64,000 nt of DNA, taken from NCBI GenBank assembly GCA_035266225.1, contig DATFNV010000336.1:9533-73532 (forward strand). Reading direction: 5' to 3'. Position 1 is the stretch's first letter, and each line of letters opens with the position of its first letter. The translations under genes were made by a program, and so were the position numbers. Of the stretch, positions 31,548 through 40,442 are shown piece after piece. The stretch comes from DATFNV01 sp035266225. Its GTDB lineage: Bacteria > Planctomycetota > Planctomycetia > Gemmatales > Gemmataceae. The notes under the pieces were generated by a model that saw only the letters and a list, made by a program, of their open reading frames with translations, had not been told where the DNA came from and ran no database searches.

Positions 31548-32762
31548 ATGCACTACCTATACGACACCGAGCATTTCTGGTGGACGATCATCACGGTCGC
31601 CGTCATCATGGGCGTCCTCCAGGGGACGTGCGCCTACCTGATCCTGCTGGAGCGCAAGGTGGCGGCGTGGGTGCAGGACCGCATCGGCCCCAACCGCGTC
31701 GGCCCCTTCGGCCTGCTGCAGCCCATCGCCGACGGTGTCAAGTTCCTCCTCAAGGAGGACATCGTCCCCTCCCACGTCGATAAGGTCTTCTTCCTCATCG
31801 CCCCGGCGATCGCCATCGGCACCGCGACCTTGGCCTTCGCCGTCGTCCCCTTCGGCCCGACCAGCGAGCCGCCCCAGGTCAAGTGGGCGCAATCGACGAC
31901 CGAGGCTGCCCAGGTCTACACGCCAGAAGTGGTCAAGGAGAAAGACGAGTACAACGACCGGTATCAGGCGGTGATTGCGCCGCACGTGGACATCGGCTTC
32001 CTGTTCCTGTTCGCGGTGAGCAGCCTCGCGGTATACGGCATCATCCTGGGCGGCTGGTCGTCCAACGACAAGTACAGCCTCATGGGCGCCCTGCGCTCCA
32101 GCGCCCAGCTCATCAGCTACGAGATCCCGATGGGCCTGTCGATCCTTGGCGTCGTCATTCTGACGGGGTCGCTGAACCTGGAACGGATCATCGGGGCCCA
32201 GCTCAACCACGGTTGGAACGTCGTCTATCAACCTCTGGCCTGTCTGCTGTTTCTGACGAGCATCTTTGCCGAGTGCAACCGCCTGCCGTTCGACCTGCCC
32301 GAGGCCGAGCAGGAACTGGTCGGCGGCTACCACACCGAGTACAGCGCTATGAAGTTCGCGCTGTTCTTCCTCGGCGAGTACACGCACATGATCACCACGA
32401 GCTTCCTGTTCGTGACCCTGTTCTTCGGCGGCTGGCACCTCCCGTGGGTCGCCACGCCGGAATCGTTCTGGGTGGTGAAGCTGATCGTCTTCGCCGGGAA
32501 GATGTTCCTCATCATCCTCTTCTACATGCTGGTGCGCTGGACCCTCCCGCGCTTCCGCTTCGACCAGCTCATGGGCATTGCCTGGAGGGTGCTCATCCCG
32601 CTGTCGCTGGCGAACCTGCTGGTGGTCATGGTGGTGAAGGAAGTCGCGCTGACGTACGGCTGGGCGAACTGGGCGCAGGCCGTCGTGCTGTTCGCGCTGT
32701 CGGTCGGCCTGATCGTGGTGACGGGGGCGCTGGCGCTGAGGCAGCGGCCGCTTGCGGCTTAG
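31548..32762 (+). CDS. nuoH: NADH-quinone oxidoreductase subunit H
   Basis: 404 residues, the quinone-proximal membrane subunit. The motif LLERKVAAWVQDRIGPNRVGPFGLLQPIADGVKFLLKEDIVP, the loop ECNRLPFDLPEAEQELVGGYHTEYSAMKF and about eight helices are present. An extra polar segment (EPPQVKWAQSTTEAAQVYTPEVVKEKDEYNDRY) extends a loop near residue 120. The C-terminal PLAA-stop is encoded by a repeat arm. Starts at ATG 31548. Confidence 0.96.
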   Translation: MHYLYDTEHFWWTIITVAVIMGVLQGTCAYLILLERKVAAWVQDRIGPNRVGPFGLLQPIADGVKFLLKEDIVPSHVDKVFFLIAPAIAIGTATLAFAVVPFGPTSEPPQVKWAQSTTEAAQVYTPEVVKEKDEYNDRYQAVIAPHVDIGFLFLFAVSSLAVYGIILGGWSSNDKYSLMGALRSSAQLISYEIPMGLSILGVVILTGSLNLERIIGAQLNHGWNVVYQPLACLLFLTSIFAECNRLPFDLPEAEQELVGGYHTEYSAMKFALFFLGEYTHMITTSFLFVTLFFGGWHLPWVATPESFWVVKLIVFAGKMFLIILFYMLVRWTLPRFRFDQLMGIAWRVLIPLSLANLLVVMVVKEVALTYGWANWAQAVVLFALSVGLIVVTGALALRQRPLAA

Positions 32763-32778
32763 CGCGAAACGATAAACA
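32747..32778. repeat. Half palindrome joining family 1 and family 2 arms
   Basis: GGCCGCTTGCGGCTTAGCG runs directly into CGAAACGATAAAC, the arm seen in the family-2 elements at 13551 and 36973. It supplies the nuoH stop codon. No partner arm is present. Confidence 0.75.
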
Positions 32779-32795
32779 AAGACAGGGGTCATGTC

Positions 32796-33398
32796 ATGCC
32801 CATCGCCGAGAGTGACGTCCGCTGGGTCGATGTGCCGAAGCTGAATCTCCTGGAGCAGCTTTACGTCCCGGCCGTGCTGTCGGGCCTGGTGACGACCGGC
32901 CGACACTTCGTCCGCACCATCACCGGCAAGGACGTGACGACGCAGTTCCCCGAGGAACGCCCGAAGCTCCCCGCCAACTACCGCGGCGTCCACCGCCTCA
33001 ACCGCGACGAGCAGGGGCGCGTCAAGTGCGTCGCCTGCTACATGTGCTCGACCGCCTGCCCCGCCCACTGCATCGACATCGTCGCCGCCCCGTCTCCCTG
33101 GCCCGACCGCGAGAAGTACCCCGAGACGTTCGTCATCGACGAGCTGCGCTGCATCTACTGCGGCATGTGCGAGCAGGCGTGTCCCGTGGACGCCATCGAG
33201 CTGACCACCCTCTTCGACCTGACTGGGCTCAGCCGCGAGGAGATGATGTTCGACAAGGAAAAGCTGCTGAGCGTCTTCGACGAGACGGTCAGGGCGGGGA
33301 CCGACCCGGTGCGGACCAAGTCGGGGCGGCTAAGCGTCGCGTCGGAGCTGGCGCAGCCGGGCGGACTGCCCGACTCCTCGACGGGGACGATGTCGTAA
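32796..33398 (+). CDS. nuoI: NADH-quinone oxidoreductase subunit I
   Basis: 200 residues. The 8Fe ferredoxin-like subunit with two Cys-x2-Cys-x2-Cys-x3-Cys-Pro motifs, CVACYMCSTACP and CIYCGMCEQACP, that hold clusters N6a and N6b. ATG 32796 follows ACAGGGGTCATGTC. The C-terminal extension of about 50 residues (LSVFDETVRAGTDPVRTKSG...) is typical of longer NuoI forms. Confidence 0.96.
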   Translation: MPIAESDVRWVDVPKLNLLEQLYVPAVLSGLVTTGRHFVRTITGKDVTTQFPEERPKLPANYRGVHRLNRDEQGRVKCVACYMCSTACPAHCIDIVAAPSPWPDREKYPETFVIDELRCIYCGMCEQACPVDAIELTTLFDLTGLSREEMMFDKEKLLSVFDETVRAGTDPVRTKSGRLSVASELAQPGGLPDSSTGTMS

Positions 33399-33408
33399 CG
33401 CCTACAAA

Positions 33409-33468
33409 GCCGCTTGCGGCTTAGCGTTCGCTTCACCCCGATGAAGCGAACGCTAAGCCGCAAGCGGC
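33409..33468. repeat. Dispersed palindrome, family 1
   Basis: A 27-bp inverted repeat with a 6-nt loop: GCCGCTTGCGGCTTAGCG then TTCGCTTCA, centre CCCCGA. It ends 1 bp before the nuoJ ATG at 33470. The copy at 57885 has the central segment in the opposite orientation. Confidence 0.92.
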
Positions 33469-33469
33469 C

Positions 33470-34600
33470 ATGGAATCACATATGGATAATCCCGTACTCC
33501 GCTTCCTGCGCTTCCTCGTGATGGACAACTGGCCCATCACCCTGGTGGCGGCGCTCGGGTTCGTCGCCATCTATCTGCTGCTGCCGCGGCCGCGCGGCGG
33601 CGCCCGGGCGGTGGGCGTGGCGGCCGCCGGCCTGGCACTGCTGCTCACCGGCGCGCTCATCGTCCGCGCCGGCGCGTTCACGGCGGAGGTAGTCCTCTTC
33701 TACGCCTTCTCGGGCATTGCCGTTATCGCCGGCGGCCTGCTCGTCACCCAGAGCAACCCGGCCCGCGCCGCCCTGTCGTTCGCCCTGGTGGTCCTCAGCA
33801 CCTGCGGCCTGTTCCTGCTCCAGGCGGCGCCGTTCCTCATGGCGGCCACCACCATCATCTACGCCGGGGCCATCGTCGTCACCTTCCTGTTCGTCATCAT
33901 GCTCGCCCAGCAGGAAGGCGTCTCCGACGCCGACCAGCGCTCGCGCGAGCCGCTGCTGGCCTCGCTGACCGGCTTCGTCCTCTTGGGGGCGATCCTCTAC
34001 GTCCTCCACGCCGGCTACGGCACCGGCGACATCGACGACGCCATCGCCCGGGTGCGCCAGGCGAAGACGAAGCCGAGCGCGAAGGAGATGGCCGCGGTGT
34101 TCGGCGACGAGGGCCACAATTTCAAGGCGTTCTTCGACGGCTTCCGGCAGGCGATCAAGAAGGGCGGCGATTCGAGCGAAGCCCGCGCCCTGTCGGACGC
34201 GGTGGACGACCTCCAGGACCGCTGGGTGGGGAAGGTGGTGCGCAATGACGACGCCGCCGAGGGCCGAGACGTCTGCGAGCGCCTCGAAGAGGTCGGCCTG
34301 CGCGCCCGCGCCTCCTATGGCATCCTGCAGCCGCCGGCCGACACGCGGTTGTCCGCCTACAGCGGGCCGCCAGCCAACGCGCCCCTGTTCCCGCCCGCCG
34401 ACGGCAAACCCGACCCCGGCGCCCTGCGCCGCGACCGGGACAGCCGCGTCCCGCAGATGCCGCACGAGAACACCGCCTACCTCGGCCGGGCGCTCTTCAC
34501 CGACTACCTGCTGGCCGTCGAGTTGGGCGGCACCCTGCTGCTCGTCGCCACCGTCGGCGCCATCGCCATCGCCGGCCGGCGCGGGGGGAGAAACGCATGA
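33470..34600 (+). CDS. nuoJ: NADH-quinone oxidoreductase subunit J with large cytoplasmic insert
   Basis: 376 residues. The first about 180 residues are NuoJ helices (VVLFYAFSGIAVIAGGLLVTQSNPARAALSFALVVLSTCGLFLLQ ... AATTIIYAGAIVVTFLFVIMLAQQ). A polar insert of about 160 residues (DDAIARVRQAKTKPSAKEMAAVFGDEGHNFKAFFDG ...) precedes the last helix, LAVELGGTLLLVATVGAIAIAG. Typical NuoJ has about 165-210 residues. The second ATG, 33482 (MDNPVLRFLRF), may be the true start, as no clear Shine-Dalgarno serves 33470. The stop overlaps nuoK by ATGA. Confidence 0.92.
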   Translation: MESHMDNPVLRFLRFLVMDNWPITLVAALGFVAIYLLLPRPRGGARAVGVAAAGLALLLTGALIVRAGAFTAEVVLFYAFSGIAVIAGGLLVTQSNPARAALSFALVVLSTCGLFLLQAAPFLMAATTIIYAGAIVVTFLFVIMLAQQEGVSDADQRSREPLLASLTGFVLLGAILYVLHAGYGTGDIDDAIARVRQAKTKPSAKEMAAVFGDEGHNFKAFFDGFRQAIKKGGDSSEARALSDAVDDLQDRWVGKVVRNDDAAEGRDVCERLEEVGLRARASYGILQPPADTRLSAYSGPPANAPLFPPADGKPDPGALRRDRDSRVPQMPHENTAYLGRALFTDYLLAVELGGTLLLVATVGAIAIAGRRGGRNA

Positions 34601-35025
34601 ATCCGATCCCGCTGCACCACTACCTCGTTGTCGGCGCCATCCTCTTCGCCCTCGGCGCGATCGGCTTCCTCGCCCGCCGCAACCTGATCGTCATGTTCCT
34701 GTCGGCGGAAATGATGCTGCAGGGGGTCGCGGTCAACCTGGTGGCCTTCGCCCGCTACCGCGGCAACCTCCAGGGGCAGGCGTTCACCCTGTTCATCCTC
34801 ACCGTGGCGGCGTGCGAGGCGGCCATCGCCCTGGCCCTGATCCTGATGCTCTTCCGCCGCCGCGGCTCGCTCGACGTCAGCTTGTGGCAGGAGCTGCGCG
34901 AGCCGGGTCAGGAGCCGACCGTGGACGAGGAGCCGCTGCCGCCGCCGCCGAAGGAGGAGCCTCTGCCGGAACTGACACCGTCGGGCTTCGAGCCCCCGGC
35001 CCGCGAGGAGACCAGCCATGTCTAA
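34597..35025 (+). CDS. nuoK: NADH-quinone oxidoreductase subunit K
   Basis: 142 residues with three helices and the conserved glutamates of the family (FLSAEMMLQGVAVNLVAFARY and TVAACEAAIALALILMLFRR). A proline/glutamate-rich tail of about 40 residues (EPTVDEEPLPPPPKEEPLPELTPSG) follows; ordinary NuoK ends near residue 100. ATG 34597 overlaps nuoJ by 4 nt, and nuoL starts 8 nt before the nuoK stop. Confidence 0.95.
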   Translation: MNPIPLHHYLVVGAILFALGAIGFLARRNLIVMFLSAEMMLQGVAVNLVAFARYRGNLQGQAFTLFILTVAACEAAIALALILMLFRRRGSLDVSLWQELREPGQEPTVDEEPLPPPPKEEPLPELTPSGFEPPAREETSHV

Positions 35026-36967
35026 CGTCGGCAGTTACCTGTGGCTGATCCCGGCGCTGCCGTTGCTTGCTGCCGCGCGCATCGCCTTCCTCGGGCCGCG
35101 CGGCCTGCGCCCCTCCAGCGACTGGCCGTGCGTCGCCGCCATCGGGGTGTCGTGCCTGCTGTCGTTCTGGGTGCTATTCGCGGTCGGCGGGCTGCCCCCG
35201 ATGGGGGAGGGCGATGGCCACATGAAGCCGGAACAGGAAATCGTCGCGGCCCACCCGTGGGTCCACGTCGGCAACATGGACCTCGGCTTCACGCTCCGAG
35301 CGGACGGATTGACGGCGATCATGCTGGTGACGGTCACGTTCGTCGGCTTCTTCATCGCGGTCTACTCGATCGGCTACATGCGCGACGATCCCGGATATCC
35401 GCGCTTCTTCGCGGAGGTGTCGCTGTTCATAGCGGCCATGACACTGCTGGTGCTGGCGGACAACTTTCTGGTGCTCTACGCGGGCTGGGAAGGCGTCGGC
35501 CTGTGCAGCTACCTGCTCATCGGCTTCTGGTTCCAGAAACCGTCAGCGGCCGACGCGGCGCGCAAGGCATTCCTCGTCACGCGCCTCGGCGACATGGGCC
35601 TGCTGCTGGGGATCATCCTGCTCTGGGTGAAGTCCGGATCCCTCGACTACGACAGGGTCTTCGAGGCGATGAAGGCGCCGGGTATGGACTCCTATTACGT
35701 CGCCGCGGCCTGCCTGCTGCTCCTGTGCGGCGCCGTCGGCAAGTCGGCGCAGTTCCCGCTGCACGTCTGGCTGCCGGACGCGATGGAAGGCCCCTCGCCC
35801 GTCAGCGCCCTCATCCACGCCGCCACGATGGTCACCGCCGGCGTCTACCTGGTGGCCCGCTGCACCCCCCTCTTCGTCCTGGTGCCCGGGGTGCAACTCG
35901 TGGTCGCCCTGATCGGCTGCTTCACCGCCCTTTTGGGGGCGCTGATCGCGCTGACGCAGAACGACCTGAAGCGCGTGCTGGCCTACTCGACGATCAGCCA
36001 GCTCGGCTACATGTTCCTCGGCCTGGGCAGCGGGGCGGTGGTGGCCGGCATCTTCCACCTGTTCACGCACGCCTTCTTCAAGGCGCTGCTCTTCCTCGCG
36101 GCCGGCAGCGTCATGCACGCGATGGGCGGCGTCATCGACCTGCGCCGCTTCTCCGGCCTGCGCAAACTCATGCCGTGGACCGGCGCGACCTTCCTCATGG
36201 GCGCCCTGGCCCTGTCCGGCTTCCCCGGCTTCTCCGGCTTCTGGAGCAAGGACGAGATCATGGCCGGTACGCTGGAACGGTCGGAGGCTCCCGGCCCCTA
36301 CGCGGCGTGGTACTTGCTGCTGTTTGTCGTCGCCCTGGTGACCGCGGGGCTGACGGCGTTCTACACCTTCCGCGCCTACCTGCTCACCTTCGAGGGCCCC
36401 GAGAAGGTCCCCGAGGAGGCCGGCCACCACGCCCACGAGTCGCCGCGGGTGATGACCGTCCCGCTAGTGGTCCTCGCCGCCGGCGCCGTCCTGGTCGGGT
36501 TCATGGAGCCGCTGACGCACGTCTTCAGCGACCTGCTGCGGCAGCACACCGCCGGCATCAGCGAGCTGTCCCCGCAACGGCCGGACTACACCGTGATGGC
36601 CGTCACCACTCTGTTCGCCCTCGCCGGCATCGCTGGGGCGGTCTACGTCTACAGGCTCCGCGTGGGACTGGCAGACCGCCTGGCCCGGGCGGCACCGGCG
36701 CTGTATCAGCTGTCGTTGAACAAGTTCGGCTTCGACGAGATGTACCAGACGTTCGTCGTCAAGCCGCTCGACGGCTTCGCCGAGTTCTGCCGCGTGTTCG
36801 ACCTGTACGTCCTCGACAAGATCGTGGATATCGTCGGTATGATACCGCGGTTGTTCGGCGCCCTGTTCCGACCGGTGCAGAACGGCCTGGTGCAGTTCTA
36901 CGCCCTGGCCATGATCCTCGGGCTGACGGTGTTCCTGCTGGCACTGGTGTCGAAACTCAACCCGTGA
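35018..36967 (+). CDS. nuoL: NADH-quinone oxidoreductase subunit L
   Basis: 649 residues, the distal proton-pumping antiporter-like subunit. Family motifs include LYAGWEGVGLCSYLLIGFWF, GKSAQFPLHVWLPDAMEGPSPVSALIHAATMVTAGVYLVAR, and ALIALTQNDLKRVLAYSTISQLGYMFLGLG. The C-terminal lateral helix region ends FALAGIAGAVYVYRL ... LGLTVFLLALVSKLNP. It overlaps nuoK by 8 nt. Confidence 0.96.
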   Translation: MSNVGSYLWLIPALPLLAAARIAFLGPRGLRPSSDWPCVAAIGVSCLLSFWVLFAVGGLPPMGEGDGHMKPEQEIVAAHPWVHVGNMDLGFTLRADGLTAIMLVTVTFVGFFIAVYSIGYMRDDPGYPRFFAEVSLFIAAMTLLVLADNFLVLYAGWEGVGLCSYLLIGFWFQKPSAADAARKAFLVTRLGDMGLLLGIILLWVKSGSLDYDRVFEAMKAPGMDSYYVAAACLLLLCGAVGKSAQFPLHVWLPDAMEGPSPVSALIHAATMVTAGVYLVARCTPLFVLVPGVQLVVALIGCFTALLGALIALTQNDLKRVLAYSTISQLGYMFLGLGSGAVVAGIFHLFTHAFFKALLFLAAGSVMHAMGGVIDLRRFSGLRKLMPWTGATFLMGALALSGFPGFSGFWSKDEIMAGTLERSEAPGPYAAWYLLLFVVALVTAGLTAFYTFRAYLLTFEGPEKVPEEAGHHAHESPRVMTVPLVVLAAGAVLVGFMEPLTHVFSDLLRQHTAGISELSPQRPDYTVMAVTTLFALAGIAGAVYVYRLRVGLADRLARAAPALYQLSLNKFGFDEMYQTFVVKPLDGFAEFCRVFDLYVLDKIVDIVGMIPRLFGALFRPVQNGLVQFYALAMILGLTVFLLALVSKLNP

Positions 36968-36972
36968 GGGCG

Positions 36973-37066
36973 CTCTGTGATTTATCGTTTCGCGCTCGCT
37001 TGATCCTGCCGGGGAGAAGGGACTCTCCGGCAGGATCAAGCGAGCGCGAAACGATAAATCACAGAG
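36973..37066. repeat. 94-bp palindrome between nuoL and nuoM
   Basis: A long near-perfect inverted repeat: CTCTGTGATTTATCGTTTCG and onward to a GATCCTGCCGG-type centre, then the mirrored half. It contains the ATTTATCGTTTCGCG arm of family 2. It ends 12 nt before nuoM and would form a very stable hairpin in the operon mRNA. Confidence 0.9.
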
Positions 37067-37078
37067 CCGAGGTTTGTC

Positions 37079-38779
37079 ATGCAAGACTACTCGCCGCTGA
37101 TCTGGCTAGCGCTGGTCGTGCCCGCCGTCGCCGCCGTCGTCGCCGCCGCCCTCGGCCCGCGCCGCGGCGACCTGGTGCGCTGGGTGGCGCTGGTCGCGAC
37201 GCTCATCACGCTGGTCCTCGTCGCCGTCATCACGGTCGAGTTCGCCGCCCACCCGCGAGACCCGGACCCGGCCGCCGCGAAGGAGGGGAGGTACTTCGAG
37301 CCGATGATGACCACCCAGCGCGTCATCCTGCCCCTGCAAGTGACCGGCCCCGAGCCCGAGCGGAAGCCGGTCGCCATCGAGTTCTACGTCGGCATCGACG
37401 GCCTCAACGTCTGGCTGGTGGCGCTGACGGCGGTGCTCATGGTGCCGTCGGTCCTCGTCTCGTGGAAGGCCGTCAGCGAGCGCGTCAACGAGTATTACGC
37501 CTGGCTGCTGCTCTTGCAGGTGGGCATGACGGGCGTCTTCGTCGCCTTCGACATCGTCCTCTTCTACGTCTTCTTCGAGCTGACGCTGGTGCCGCTGTTC
37601 TTCCTCATCGGCATCTGGGGCGGGCCGCAGCGGCAGCACGCGGCGCGCAAGTTCTTCATCTACACCCTGGCCGGCTCGCTCATCACCCTGCTGGGAGTCT
37701 TCGGCGCCGTCCTCGCCTGCCACACGGCGGCCCACGAACTGACCTTCTCCATCCCGCGGCTGGTGGCGATCGTGCAGGAACAACTCGCGACCAGCACGGG
37801 CGAGCACCTGGCGTTCTGGCGGTCGGTGCAGCTGTACGTGTTCCTGGGCCTGATGGCCGGTTTTGCCGTCAAGGTGCCGCTGGTGCCGCTGCACACCTGG
37901 CTGCCGCTGGCCCACGTCGAGGCGCCCACCGCCGGCTCGGTCCTGCTCGCCGGCGTCCTGCTGAAGCTCGGCACCTACGGCTTCCTGCGCCTGGCCCTGC
38001 CGCTGGCCCCCGACACCGCCCTCAGTCTCGGCGTGCCCCTCATCGGCACCCTGGCCGTCGTCGGCGTCATCTACGGCGCCCTCTGCGCCCTCGCCCAGAA
38101 CGACGTCAAGAAGCTGGTGGCCTACAGCTCGGTCAGCCACCTCGGCCTGTGCATGCTCGGCATGTTCGCGCTGAACGAGACTGGCCTGGGCGGCAGCCTC
38201 ATTCAGATGATCAACCACGGCCTCTCTACGGGCGGCCTCTTCCTCCTGGTCGGCATGCTCTACGAGCGCTACCACACGCGCCTGATGGCCGACTACGGCG
38301 GAATGGCCGCGAAGCTGAAATTACTCGGCGTGTCGATGGTCTTCATCTGCCTGTCGAGTGCCGGCCTGCCGGGGTTGAACGGCTTCTGGGGTGAGGTGCT
38401 GTCGCTCATGGGCATTGGCTCGCTACGGGGGTCGCGCGTGTCCGGCGCCTTGCTGTGCGGGCTGGGCGCGACCGGCGTGGTGCTGGGGGCCTGGTACCTG
38501 CTGACGATGCTGCGGCGCGTCTTCTTCGGCCCGCTCAAGGAGCCGAGCCACGAGGGGCACGAGCCGGTACGCGACCTCAACGTGCGCGAGTTGGCGGCGC
38601 TGGTCCCCATCGGCGTCCTGTGCGTCGCCCTGGGCGTCTACCCGCAGCCGTTCTTCAGCGCCGCCGACCGCGACCTGAAGGTGATGGCGGGCATCGCCGA
38701 CGCGGCCCGCGCCCGGGCGGAATTGCGCCTCGAGGATCGGGCCGCCGCGCCGGCGCCGGCCGGGGAGGGAGTGCGGTGA
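37079..38779 (+). CDS. nuoM: NADH-quinone oxidoreductase subunit M
   Basis: 566-residue antiporter-like subunit. Motifs: FFELTLVPLFFLIGIWGG, GFAVKVPLVPLHTWLPLAHVEAPTAGSVLLAGVLLKLGTYGFLR and ALAQNDVKKLVAYSSVSHLGLCMLGMF. It starts at ATG 37079 just after the 94-bp palindrome, and its stop overlaps the nuoN GTG (GTGA). A C-terminal soluble tail of about 45 residues follows the last helix. Confidence 0.96.
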   Translation: MQDYSPLIWLALVVPAVAAVVAAALGPRRGDLVRWVALVATLITLVLVAVITVEFAAHPRDPDPAAAKEGRYFEPMMTTQRVILPLQVTGPEPERKPVAIEFYVGIDGLNVWLVALTAVLMVPSVLVSWKAVSERVNEYYAWLLLLQVGMTGVFVAFDIVLFYVFFELTLVPLFFLIGIWGGPQRQHAARKFFIYTLAGSLITLLGVFGAVLACHTAAHELTFSIPRLVAIVQEQLATSTGEHLAFWRSVQLYVFLGLMAGFAVKVPLVPLHTWLPLAHVEAPTAGSVLLAGVLLKLGTYGFLRLALPLAPDTALSLGVPLIGTLAVVGVIYGALCALAQNDVKKLVAYSSVSHLGLCMLGMFALNETGLGGSLIQMINHGLSTGGLFLLVGMLYERYHTRLMADYGGMAAKLKLLGVSMVFICLSSAGLPGLNGFWGEVLSLMGIGSLRGSRVSGALLCGLGATGVVLGAWYLLTMLRRVFFGPLKEPSHEGHEPVRDLNVRELAALVPIGVLCVALGVYPQPFFSAADRDLKVMAGIADAARARAELRLEDRAAAPAPAGEGVR

Positions 38780-40383
38780 ACAATCCCGAGACGATCGACG
38801 CCCTGACAAACTGGGTGCCGCTGGTGCTGCCGGAAATCCTCCTGGTGGCCGCCGCGTGCGTCCTCTTCCTGGGCGGCACCTTCCGGGCCGGCCGCAATCT
38901 CTGGGGCAGCGTGGCCCTGGCCTCGCTGGCCGCCGCCGCCCTGGCCGCCTGGCTGACGCCCGGCCCGGCCGACCCCGGTCCCGCGCAACTCTACGCCGCC
39001 CCGGTGCTGCTCGACAGCCTGGCCGTGCTGGTCAAGGGGCTCGCCCTGGCCGGCGGCGGCGTCCTGGTCCTGCTCGGCTGGGACGAGGTGCCCGAGAAAC
39101 AGGCGGCCGAGTATCACGCCTGCCTCCTGGTCATCGTCGCGGGGACCAGCCTGACCGGCATGGCCAACGAGCTGATTACGCTCTTCCTCGCCCTGGAGCT
39201 GATCTCTATTCCGACCTACATTCTCCTCTACCTGCCGCGGCACGACAACGCGGCGCAGGAAGCGTCGCTGAAGTACTTCCTGCTCAGCGTCTTCTCGTCG
39301 GCGCTGATGCTCTTCGGCTTCAGCTACCTCTACGGCGTCGGCGGCACCACCAACATCCCGGCGCTGACGCGGGCGCTGGCCACGGTGGAGTCGGGGGCGC
39401 TGCCGGCGGCGGCGCTGGTCGCGCTGGTCATGGTGGTGGCCGGCCTCGGCTTCCGCATCGCGGCGGTGCCGTTCCACTTCTACGCCCCGGACGTGTACCA
39501 GGGGACCACGGCGGGGGCCGCCGCCCTGCTCGCCTTCATCCCCAAGGTCGCCGGCTTCGTCGCTCTGGTGCGCGTGCTCGGCTTCGCCCCGGAGGGGAGC
39601 CTCCTGGAGGCGCTGACCCTGGGCCGGGCCAAGGTCGTGCCCGGCCTGCTGCTGGGGTCGCAGGTCTCGACGCTCTTCTGGATCCTGGCGGCGGTGACGA
39701 TGACGCTCGGCAACGTGCTGGCGCTGTTGCAGGACAACCTCAAGCGCTTGCTGGCCTATTCGAGCGTGGCCCACGCCGGCTACATGCTCATCGGCCTGGC
39801 GGTGGCGCCGTACCTGCGCGGCGTGGACTCGCCGGGGGGCGTCGAGGCACTGCTGTTCTACCTGGCGGCCTACGGGGCCATGACCATTGGCGCCTTCGCC
39901 GTGATTTCGTACCTGAATACGCCGCAGCACCCGATCGAAACGGTGGACGACCTCGCCGGCCTGAGCCGCAGTCATCCGGGTGTGGCGCTGCTGATGATGA
40001 TCTTCCTGTTCAGCCTGATCGGCATTCCGTTGACCGGCGGCTTCGCGGGCAAGTTCCTGCTCTTCTGGGGGGCGATGTCGGTGCCGGTCGATGTCGGCGA
40101 CCCCAGTTCGCTGGAGCAGGCGCGGCTGTTCCGCATCCTGGCGCTGATCGGGGTGATCAACGCGGCCGTCGGCGCCTGGTACTATCTGCGCATCGTGGCG
40201 GCGATGTACCTGCGCAACCCGCTGCGGCCGGCGCAGGGGGGGCGCCGCTGGCCGGCGCTGGCGACGATCGGGATTTGCGCCGTGCTGACCCTGGCGCTCG
40301 GCGTGCCGCCGCTGTTGGGACTGCTGGTCGGCGCCGCTCGCGACGCGGTCCCGCACGTCCCGCAGCTGCGGGCCGAACGGTAA
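38776..40383 (+). CDS. nuoN: NADH-quinone oxidoreductase subunit N
   Basis: 535 residues from GTG 38776 (VNNPETIDALTNWVPLVLPEILLVAAACVLFLGG), coupled to nuoM by GTGA. Antiporter-like fold with LFLALELISIPTYILLYLPR, GLGFRIAAVPFHFYAPDVYQGTTAGAAALLAFIPKVAGF and ALLQDNLKRLLAYSSVAHAGYMLIGLA. It closes the 14-gene complex I operon, and a palindrome follows. Confidence 0.96.
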   Translation: MNNPETIDALTNWVPLVLPEILLVAAACVLFLGGTFRAGRNLWGSVALASLAAAALAAWLTPGPADPGPAQLYAAPVLLDSLAVLVKGLALAGGGVLVLLGWDEVPEKQAAEYHACLLVIVAGTSLTGMANELITLFLALELISIPTYILLYLPRHDNAAQEASLKYFLLSVFSSALMLFGFSYLYGVGGTTNIPALTRALATVESGALPAAALVALVMVVAGLGFRIAAVPFHFYAPDVYQGTTAGAAALLAFIPKVAGFVALVRVLGFAPEGSLLEALTLGRAKVVPGLLLGSQVSTLFWILAAVTMTLGNVLALLQDNLKRLLAYSSVAHAGYMLIGLAVAPYLRGVDSPGGVEALLFYLAAYGAMTIGAFAVISYLNTPQHPIETVDDLAGLSRSHPGVALLMMIFLFSLIGIPLTGGFAGKFLLFWGAMSVPVDVGDPSSLEQARLFRILALIGVINAAVGAWYYLRIVAAMYLRNPLRPAQGGRRWPALATIGICAVLTLALGVPPLLGLLVGAARDAVPHVPQLRAER

Positions 40384-40389
40384 GGGCAA

Positions 40390-40430
40390 GCCGCTTGCGG
40401 CTTCGCAGGGCATGCGAAGCCGCAAGCGGC
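40390..40430. repeat. Dispersed palindrome, family 1
   Basis: GCCGCTTGCGGCTTCGCA, a 5-nt loop and the complement, immediately after nuoN. It could end the nuo transcript, though no U-run follows, and the next gene begins 12 nt later in the same direction. Confidence 0.88.
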
Positions 40431-40442
40431 AGGATCGTTCCC

